Origin: Zarea fungicola
Lineage: Eukaryota > Ascomycota > Sordariomycetes > Hypocreales > Cordycipitaceae
Assembly: GCA_900169235.1 (NCBI GenBank)
Contig: FWCC01000080.1
Location: 1 to 64,000, forward strand
Length of the DNA: 64,000 nucleotides
Direction: 5' to 3'
The notes beneath the pieces are model-generated. The model saw nothing but the letters and a program-made list of their open reading frames with translations. It was not told the DNA's origin and made no database searches. Shown piece after piece: positions 55,612 to 64,000 of this stretch; position 1 is the first letter of the stretch, and every line of letters starts with the position of its first letter. A program made the position numbers and the translations under genes.

Positions 55612-56982
55612 TGGGGCCGGTTCTCGCAGCGAAGAACCCGGTCGGACCAAGACAAGGTGGATTGTCGGCTGAGAAAGCAAGGCCCGGTGAGGCGCGGGTC
55701 TCAAGCTTGCTGAGAATTTACCCGAATGGAACTTTGAAACGTGCTACGTGTGGAAAAACAAGCAAACCCCAATTGCGGATAGCGGATAAACGGGTGCGAT
55801 GGGGAATGGATAATAATGAAGGGCAAATCTGCGGGGAAGAAGCGAGAGGCTGATGGCAGAGCCGACGGGATGAAGAGGAGCAGATTATGCAAAGTTAATC
55901 TGGGGTAGAGAGAGCTTTACATAGGAGATGTGGCTGTTGGTGGATGATGGGCTTTGTCGGGGTTTCTGGCTCAATCCCATTCGGCCCTTGCAATAATAAG
56001 CTTCTGCCACCTGTGCGAAATAGAGAGTAAACCTGTTGCGGGGGAATCTATTCCTCCCCTGGCACTAGCTCGCGCCTAAAAATCTCTCTCACCAAACAAG
56101 TGTTCTGGACCAACATTTTCGGCTCATTTCCACAACACTCCTTCCCACAACATATGTTTAGTTCCATGTTGAAATAGATGCCGAATCTGGCATTGATCAG
56201 ACAAGCAGATGAACGGCTTTCTCTATTGGAATCTAATATGGTCGGTTCATTGGCATTGCGGCTGTGCTCCTGAATAAACGAGACTGCGAGTCAGGCACCC
56301 TGCTCCCACTGCTAGGGGCAGGACAGGCGCGTGTTCATCATAATAACCTCCTGAATCTACAACCTCCCCAGCCCTACAACCGTACTAGAATGCGTTATTG
56401 GGTTACTAGGTAGCCCAACCGCAAGCTAGCTGAGGCAACGAGTCCACAGTCTCGTCTTTCCCCAGATCAATCCCGACGTATTAAAGTTGGCAGCGACGGA
56501 GTTACTCCTGCCTGGGGCCGTTGATTTGTGGCGGCGCCCATTCGTCGCCAAATGGGACAAAATGGACTTCCACATGGCACATTCCACGCTGGACAGAGCC
56601 AGGTGACACGACGCCCCTTTTCGTAACGACAACAGTTTATTAATACAACCGTGCATGTAGCCTTTTCATACGGCATATCACTCTATAATATGGAGTACTG
56701 GCAGCCGATCTCGAATTCCCCCGTCGGGTACAAACCTGGCCGAGGGGGTGAGGGGGCATCTTCTTGGCCTTGCCGCCGCCCCGTCATTATTAGTATACTA
56801 CGGGGTAAAGGCTGGCACAGACATGATGGCGCACTACCTTGAATGAACTAGGCATGGCTTTCTTATAAGAGTAATTCTTTACGCTGCTCAAAGACAGAAA
56901 AAGCCAATGCCTGTATCATTGCATTAACTGCTTTTGTGGACAATACTACAACACACTCCTGCACCACATTTTGCCAAGAAGT
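55612..56982. promoter_or_regulatory. divergent promoter region between the activator and the MFS transporter
   Basis: A 1.37-kb non-coding stretch shared by two divergent starts. No gene is supported. Candidate frames such as 56426-56656 have no motifs. The sequence just before the MFS ATG includes TTAACTG and CAATACT words; no defined operator was identified. Confidence 0.5.
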
Positions 56983-58614
56983 ATGGGTGAATTCTGGAGC
57001 AAATATTCCCTGCGCACCAGAGATGGTTGTCGAAAGAGTGCTTCCTCCCTGACGGTGCGCCAGTCAATTTATCCCATTGCCCTTGTCACTATCCTCTTCT
57101 TCCTCTGGGGTTTCTCCTACGGTCTACTAGACACCCTCAACAAGCATTTCCAAGTTGTCCTCAAGATTGATCGTGCTCGATCTGCAGGGCTACAAGCTGC
57201 ATATTTTGGGTTCGTAAATCTGTCCCTCCTGAAAAATCCACCCTATTGACAATTGACAGTGCCTATCCTCTTGCGTCATTGGGGCATGCCGCTTGGATCC
57301 TGCGTCACTACAGCTACCGTGCAGTCTTTATCTGGGGGCTGTCCCTCTATGGTATGCCCTTGCTTCTACTATCAAGTCATCCAGAGTTTGTGCTGATCAG
57401 TTGTAGGCATCGGCGCACTCCTGGCCATTGCGGCCATCAAGGCAGCCAGCTTTGGCGGTTTCTGCGCCTGCATCTTCATCATTGGCAACGGTCTTGGATC
57501 TCTTGAGACCGCAGCCAACCCCTACATTACCAGTAAGCAGCCTTGACACCCATCTACCAGAGGCTCCTTTCGTCCAGACTAACATGCCCTCTTCCTCTCT
57601 AGTCTGTGGCCCGGCCCGTCATTCTGAAATTCGCATCAACTTTTCCCAGGCCTTCAACGGCATCGGCTCCGTCGTCGCCCCTGTCATGGGGTCCTATGTA
57701 TTCTTCACATTCGACGATAAGCAGGCCTTGAGAAACGTGCAATGGGTATATCTCGCCATTGCCGCATTTGTCTTCATCCTTGCCTTTATCTTTTTCATTT
57801 CCGAACTGCCTGAAATCACCGATGACGACATGGCACAACAGGCCGAGGAAAAGGACATTAGCGGCGGCAGTGCCCAGCCATTCCGCAAGCAATACAGACT
57901 CTTCCACGCCTCATTTGCCCAGTTTTGCTACACGGGTGCCCAGGTAGCGGTTGCATCGTAAGTAGACCAAAACGGCGCCCCTGGCCACCAGATAACTCCC
58001 ACCATTACGTGTTTCTAACAAGTTGCAGGTACTTCATCAACTATGTGACAGAGACGAGAGCCAACACCAGCAACTCCCTTGGCTCTCAGTTACTCGCCGG
58101 TGCACAGGCTGCCTTTGCCGTTGGTCGCTTCGTTGGTGTCGGCCTCATGCACTTTACCCGCGCCCGCTACGTGTTTGGCCTTTACATGACCATGTGCATC
58201 GTCTTTCTCGCGCCCGCCGTCACCCAGCACGGCAATGTAGGCCTGTCCATGCTCTTTGTTACGCTCTTCTTTGAGTCCATCTGCTTCCCGACCATCATGG
58301 CCCTCGGCATGCGCGGACTCGGACGCCACACCAAGCGCGGCTCTGGCCTCATCGTCGGCGGTGTGATTGGCGGTGCCGTCGTGCCGCCGCTCATGGGCGC
58401 CGTGGCAGATCGACGCGGCATGGGCATCGCCATGGTCGTCCCCCTGTGCTTCTTTATCGGTTCGTGGACGTATGCGGTGTGTGTCAACTTTGTGCCGTGG
58501 TACAGGGACACCATTGATGCCTTTTCCGGGCCTGCGGAGGACAGTGTGAGCCCGGGCAGCCCAGCGGATGAGGAAAAGGCCACCGTGGTAGCTTATGATC
58601 ATGATACCAAGTAG
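56983..58614 (+). CDS. MFS sugar transporter, L-fucose:H+ symporter (FucP)-like
   Basis: Five exons (56983-57209, 57260-57351, 57407-57532, 57603-57957, 58029-58614) give 461 aa with about 12 hydrophobic segments. The family is recognised from FFLWGFSYGLLDTLNKHFQ in helix 1, GLQAAYFGAY spanning the first splice, GNGLGSLETAANPYI in helix 4-5 and NFSQAFNGIGSVVAP. A long central hydrophilic loop carries DDMAQQAEEKD. The first intron starts GTTCGT rather than GTAAG-type; this donor is the one that restores AAYFGAYPLA, so I chose it. The ATG at 56983 is used; the earlier opening is a TTG. It would import a hexose or deoxyhexose. The divergent Zn2Cys6 activator is a plausible regulator. Confidence 0.9.
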
Positions 58615-59125
58615 TTTCCATTTATTAGCCCAGCAAATTATTTGAATTATTTGAATTATTTCACCATTGTTTCAGAATCCCAAAAGCTAACCGTGATGCC
58701 GTCAACACACTACTGACGTAGCATTCGAAGCGAAATGGAGGTAGTTTTTCCGCCAATGGCCGGGTGTATTTTCAGGAAATGGATGATCTAATATTAGAGA
58801 ACTCAATTTTAGATGGCTTGTCTTCCCTCGAGAACGGGTCTTTGAGACGGTGACTCGCGTGCATAGGAAGCGCGGGCCTCATTCATACAATATGAGCAAG
58901 TTGCGTCGCAGGTAAACGACTCAACCAATGCAACAGAATAAAAACGCCATTTAATTTTGGGAGAATTGTATTCTCACTCGTACATGTCTATACAGCCATG
59001 CCAGTTATGCAATAAATAATAATGATAAAAAAAAATGCGCCCTTCATAACTTGCTCTCCACAAGTTTGAACCTCGGTCACTCATGTACATGCATCTTTGA
59101 ATTCCAGAAAAACATGATTCCCGCA
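58615..59125. other. intergenic stretch between convergent genes
   Basis: Separates the MFS transporter stop from the short-chain dehydrogenase stop. It has AATTATTTG direct repeats near 58635 and is otherwise low-complexity and non-coding. Confidence 0.5.
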
Positions 59126-60254
59126 TTAAATCCAGGCTCCATCAACACGATACACGCTACCGCTTACAAAGGTGCTTTCCGGTCCCAGCAGGAAGCAAAT
59201 GACACTGGCCGTCTCCTCGGCGGTACCCTGTCGCTGAAATGCCGACGGGTCCTCAAACGGCGCATCGGCGGGCCGCCCGTTGAAATCCCAGTTCTTCTGC
59301 ATGAGCGGCGTGTAAATGGCGCCCGGAGCAACGCTATTGACACGAATCTCGCGCTCGCCATTTTCCAGCGCGGCAGCCCTAGTGAGGCCGACGATGCCAT
59401 GCTTGCTCGCGTCGTATGCAGCATGTCTAGCAAAGCCTGTAGGGTTCATGTTAGCGATGGATAATTGTCTCGAAGCATACGACTGAAAGTGGAAGAAAGG
59501 CAGAAACAGAGAGAATGTGAGAAAACATACCCTTTAGTCCATGGATGGAAGACACATTGACAATGGAACCCCCATTCGAGATATTCCTCAGCTGCGCGCG
59601 CATGCAGTACATGGTCCCCGTCAGGTTGACGGCAATGATCTTGTCCCAGTCCTCGTCCTCCATCTCGGCCACCGTCTTGATGCCGTGGCACTTGCCAATG
59701 ACGCCCGCCACATTCGCCGCGCCGTCCAGCCGGCCGTGCTTGGCCACGATGCGCTCGATCCAGCCGTCAACCTCCTTGCGCTTGGAGACGTCCACACGCT
59801 CGACGGCGCACTCGACGCCGCGGTCCGCAAAGTACGCCTCGGCCTGCTTCATGGCCTCTGGGTCGACGTCGGCGATGCACACGGTGGCGCCGCGCTGCGA
59901 GAGGATCTTGGCCGTCGCGAAGCCGATGCCGCTGGCGCCGCCTGTGATGGCAAAGACGCGGCCGAGGAGCGGCTGGTACTGCTGCGCAGCGTGGTTGCTC
60001 ACCTGCGTCTGGTCCAGCTGTGTCATGGCGGCAGGAGTTGCTGGAGCGGCGGGAGCTGCGGCTGGTGTTGGTGCTGGTGCTGTCTTTGGCGTGGCGTCGT
60101 CTGATAGAGCGGGAGAGGGTGGCGTGTGGTAGATTTCAGATTTGAGTTCGGTTGGTGAAGACGATGAGTCGGAAGAATCTCTCGAGGGCGAAACCTTGTG
60201 TGATTTTGTCTTGTTGGACAATGAATGTCTAATTCTAGCCAGTGTGGAAGTCAT
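59126..60254 (-). CDS. short-chain dehydrogenase/reductase (SDR) with a long N-terminal extension
   Basis: Two exons, 60254-59531 and 59436-59126, give 344 aa. The Rossmann motif TGGASGIG is near residue 101, NVAG follows, then NVSSIHGLKG spliced to GFARHAAYDASK (Tyr and Lys of YxxxK), and the C-terminal VSGSVYRVDGAWI. It should be an NAD(P)-dependent alcohol or ketone oxidoreductase. The first 90 or so residues are low-complexity and Ala/Pro-rich (PAPTPAAAPAAPATPAAM), an unusual addition before the fold. If MTQLDQ near residue 77 is the true start, the enzyme is of normal SDR length. The frame opens further up only at non-ATG codons. It is convergent with the MFS transporter. Confidence 0.9.
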
Positions 60255-63200
60255 GATGGAGAGACTCGTCGATTTGGAGCGTAGTCCCGGGGGATTTGGA
60301 GTGCGACGTAGTGAAAATTGTATATATGGACAGGCACAGACACACAGCACCTAGGACCAACGAGCGACTGGAGGATGAGATGAGAGATGAGATGGAACCT
60401 TCTTATAAATGGCCAGATAATCGGAGATAAAAGGGCAAAACGAAAGACACGTTAGATTTTCGCTTGGATTTTCGGACAAATAGAAGAGGTCAGAGTGGAA
60501 ATGGAGTCCAGAGGTTGACTGATAAACACCGTCGCCTCGAAGACCTGATGGTAGGGTTGCCGTTTGAGCCGCAACTCAAATAGGATTCCCCCCTCCCCCA
60601 TTGTAACTGTACGCCACTAATGAAACTGCAAATCAGAGGCCTAGTACGTAATTTATCCATACAGCGGAGGGTAGAGTGTGTGCTGGTGGCCTTACCCCAT
60701 AAATGTGGTATTAATTCCGGCGGAAGCAAAGTCAATGGCATCAGACGTTTCTCATCTTGTGGGAAAGTCGTGGGGCGCCTTCTCAATGGAGCAAGCCGCC
60801 ACCTCGGCCGGTGACTGAATTCACCCGACGGCTATGGCTTCGACATGCATGGCTGGAGTGGTCCACTGGCGTCGGATATGCACCTAGCACGCACGTTTCT
60901 TTACTGCTTTTTGTCCCTTTTCCGGGGAATAGCCACCAGGGCTTTTTCTTAATATCCAGCATTAAGCAAGAGCGGGAAAATAAACTAGCAAAAAGAGGAA
61001 GAAACGCGAAATGCATAATGCATAATGCATCCATCTCGGCGACGATTGACCCGACAGAATTCTCCCAGTCAGCCACCAGTACGGAGTACTCCGTAACTCT
61101 TTTCAGCAGTGGCCACGGGTAAATGAATTGTCGCGCCTGGCTAGCGGAAGCGCAGCGTGGTGGTACCAAGATCGGCGAACAAGTACCAGCATACCGTTGT
61201 CCCAGCCTATTCCTCGATGGAAGTTGACATGTGCACTGAACTTGCAAGCCCATTTTGCTTTCCCTTTGCCATCTTGTGTTCTTTTTAATTGATAGCTCGT
61301 TGATCATCACCTCTCTGCTGACACATTTCCGGCAACCATCATTGGATAGTTCTGTATCAAGTATTCTCTAGTCATGCACTATAATAACCTACCGCGACAC
61401 TATCCCCCATGCCGACATTTGATGACTGCTGCTCATTGACGGAACAATTACCACCCGATGCAGGACGTTGCGCGATGCCACTCTACAAAATACTTGCCAA
61501 TACACCAACGCAGAGCCGCATGTGTCAGTTGGAGTAGGCGATTCCAGCTTCACCGGCGCCGCAATGGATTTCATCAACGCGATGTACTGAGCCCATCGAC
61601 GGCGCCCGAAGCCAACTCAGTGCAGCGTACCCTGTCCTTTGCTAGGCTGTCGCGTAAGCAAGCCTACGCTCTGCTCTGTACTGCGCTCTGCACCGCGCTC
61701 TGCACCACGCTCTGTACATATCGACTTGCAAAGAGAAAATGAAAAATACTCCAACAAGATGTAACTACTTGTACGGTCGTCGCTGCTACCATTGCAACCC
61801 AAGGTGGGCAGTTCTCTCCACATACGAATGCCGTGGTGGACGCCTGGTCAACAGCCTGTCAAAACGGAAGGTCTAGCTGCAGATTGGCCGTTCATTTTCT
61901 GTCTTGCACATCACGAGCTGTTTATTTTCCTTCTCAAATATGTTCCTTGCTTTGAATGGCTTCCAAATCTTTCGTTATGCTCACATACCGTCCATTCAAT
62001 TTAATCTACAAACAGGAAACTGCTCCGCTCAGACCCAACAAGCCGGTATTTGCCAAGACACCGACAACCTGAAAATTCATGGTTTGGTTGAGCAATTTCT
62101 GCGCCCAGAGCCATCCCATTACACAGCAATCCGGCCAACACAGCCCCATTCCGCGATATGGATATGGCTGCAGATCATTCAGGATCGTGTGCCTCCAAAA
62201 CCGTCGTCGCCCAAACCAACGGCAGGGACGAAAACTGGCCGCTTTCTCCAGGCCATCCGTTACCGCTAGTTACGGTCCTTTTTCGTCATGCACGAGACTG
62301 ACACAGGCGTTGCTTGGCAGTTTGCTCGTATACGGAATCATTTCGCAGACCATGCCCAAGCCTCCCAACGTCTACATTGCCCAGTGTGCAGATCACCACC
62401 TTATCTTTCCGCATCTCCCGATGCATACAAAATTTTGCGTTGAACAAGGGCCCGTCAACTGTGCGGCCCTCAAAGTCGGCAGCATCCGAGCGCCAGAACC
62501 CCCACGGACCAACACTATTGGACATGCGACTCTCTCAAAAAAAGGGATTCTTTTACTTTTCGTCGCTCTGGAACCAACCATACTTGTCAACGAACCATGT
62601 CACAAAGTCACACGGCATCAACGTCATCATAACACTTGCCCTCCGCGACGAGGCCTAGGCTAACCCGCCATGTCTCACTGAGGCACTGCAGGACCATGAT
62701 AACACGCACATGCCTTGTCGGCTCCTTGGTAGGTCACACGCGAGAGTCTGACAACCAATAGAGTCCATAGATTTGTCGTGCAAGATACGTGCATGTTTCA
62801 GAGTCTAAAAAAACTCTAAGCCTCTTTCTGGCCCGTGTCATGTTTCGTTTTCATTCTGCAGTGTAACCGGCACATGCTCCTACACCTAACCGTCGTCGTC
62901 GAGACGAATGGATTATCTGTTTGACGTATCTTGCCTCTTCTCGCAACAATTTTTCTCTATACCATCCAGTATTAGACAAGCAGCGTTTCGAATGGAAGCA
63001 TGGGTGAATTCATGCCAAAATCGCCTCCCAGCGTCTTTGCTTTGCTGTATGGTTTGCGCCAAGGGCAATCTTCTCACCAAGGTCCACGAACTCTTGGCAA
63101 CAATACACACTTGCAAGCCACGTTTCTTTTTTTCAATCTGTCGTCCTTGTTCAACCTATAACCAACGCCAATGAAATTCACTGCTGCGCATACATGCTCT

Positions 63201-64000
63201 GTAAAATAATCATGCCGCACCGGTGTCGGCTTCGCCAAGATTGTGCGCAGCAAAGGGGGCGCACGCAGCCTCGCCCTTTTCGTCCCCCCGTGGATTGAAT
63301 GGCGGCCCAGATGGATGAGATCTGCGCGTCACGGCGCTGGGGGCTAAGATTTGAGTCTCCATTTAGCCAAGCCGGTATTAGATTGCCGCTGCATACACAG
63401 TAACCAGTAGCCAGGTTGCCTCTTTGGAGCAGACATGGTCACGAAAACTCATCCTTTGCGATGGGTATATTTATATAGGATTTTTTTACGATGTTTTTTT
63501 CTTGGGCTGTTCAAAAGTTATTTTGTAAAAAATCTAGAAAATCTAGACACGCCGAGATTAGTGCAGCAATCTCACAAAGATAAGCTTAAAATTGACAGTC
63601 CAGTGGGGGACTCTTGTTGTACACGCACAGCGCATAGCCCTCTTTATTGTAAAACATTGTCTGAGCACAAACAAGAGGCGAACGACAGGGTGTACGTACA
63701 TGTCTACCAGTATTGTACAAGCCTAAAGGCAGTGTTGGCCGGGAGGGTCTTGGCATTGGGTTGGGCAGTACATTCTGCAATTAAAAAAAATTGAGCCCAC
63801 CCCATTTTGGGCGTCAGAAAGTCTCAGGCTCCCCATGTTGGTAAGAAGGGTAAAATGCTGATAGCAAGCGAACCTGCGGGAAGCCGTACGACATGGGTGC
63901 CGATATAAAGGTCAAGTCACCATGTCCCCCCTGTGCGCGACAGATGCACCGGGTGTTTCTTCAATGCATCATTCTTTAAATTGAAACATTTTTGTTCTAG
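60255..64000. other. 3.7-kb stretch with no supported gene at the window end
   Basis: Frames such as 60757-61122, 61904-62269 and 63435-63794 have no family motifs. The minus-strand frame at 62286-62525 has an ATG and reads VGPWGFWRSDAADF, but I do not recognise it. The stretch holds the 12-bp tandem repeat at 61673-61720. The right edge may approach another gene not visible here. Confidence 0.45.
61673..61720. repeat. 12-bp tandem repeat (GCTCTGCACCGC-like, four units)
   Basis: Four imperfect 12-bp copies read GCTCTGTACTGC, GCTCTGCACCGC, GCTCTGCACCAC and GCTCTGTACATA. A 12-bp period fits codon multiples, but the surrounding frames are not convincing genes, so I read it as a minisatellite. 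Confidence 0.8.

Noticed and set aside
63435..63794. 119-codon plus-strand ORF near the window end
   Set aside because: No motifs, low-complexity runs, and no ATG-based context suggesting a real gene.

Overview
This is a window of filamentous ascomycete nuclear DNA, most likely from a sordariomycete and plausibly from Hypocreales. The genes carry many short introns (about 48-110 nt, GT...AG, several with TACTAAC- or CTAAC-like branch sites). The gene families are typical of Pezizomycotina: Zn2Cys6 regulators, a GH75 chitosanase, a fungal secreted lipoxygenase, an ABCC transporter and a fungal-type seven-helix membrane protein. I saw no rRNA, tRNA, CRISPR array, bacterial operon or intact transposon. 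The order assignment is an inference from gene content only.

Layout. Positions 1-10 kb are gene-poor and accessory, with a secreted GH75 chitosanase (+), a secreted lipoxygenase (-) and a 3.4 kb gap holding a MITE-like inverted repeat. Positions 10-19.3 kb hold a cytochrome P450 (+), a Zn2Cys6 regulator (+), a D-aminoacylase-type amidohydrolase (-) and a small alpha/beta hydrolase (-). Positions 20-31.4 kb are core: the TOR kinase (2430 aa, minus strand), divergent from the replication-termination factor Rtf2, which is tail-to-tail with a second Zn2Cys6 regulator. Positions 31.4-44.3 kb are again gene-poor, with an orphan secreted protein (+), an ABCC multidrug-type transporter (-), a small conserved hypothetical protein (-) and an aminoglycoside-phosphotransferase-fold kinase (+). 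Positions 44.9-60.3 kb hold a C2H2-type nuclear protein (+), a rhodopsin-like seven-helix protein (-), an O-methyltransferase (+), a large Zn2Cys6 activator (-), a FucP-like MFS sugar transporter (+) and a short-chain dehydrogenase (-). From 60.3 kb to the end no gene could be supported.

How the genes may work together. TOR and Rtf2 share a 634-bp divergent promoter containing a near-perfect AT palindrome. The 10-19 kb and 48-60 kb groups look like small tailoring or catabolic neighbourhoods, each with enzymes and its own Zn2Cys6 regulator, but neither has a PKS, NRPS or terpene cyclase backbone in view. Links inside them are inferred from position only.

Exon boundaries were worked out by hand from reading-frame continuity and family motifs, and the total coding length was checked to be a multiple of three for each spliced gene except the C2H2 protein, whose 5' end is unresolved. 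Notable gene-structure observations are a GC-AG intron in the P450, a 20-nt micro-exon inside a zinc cluster, three AAAG 3' splice sites, and related 9-bp tandem repeats containing GCTCACC near the lipoxygenase and the ABC transporter.
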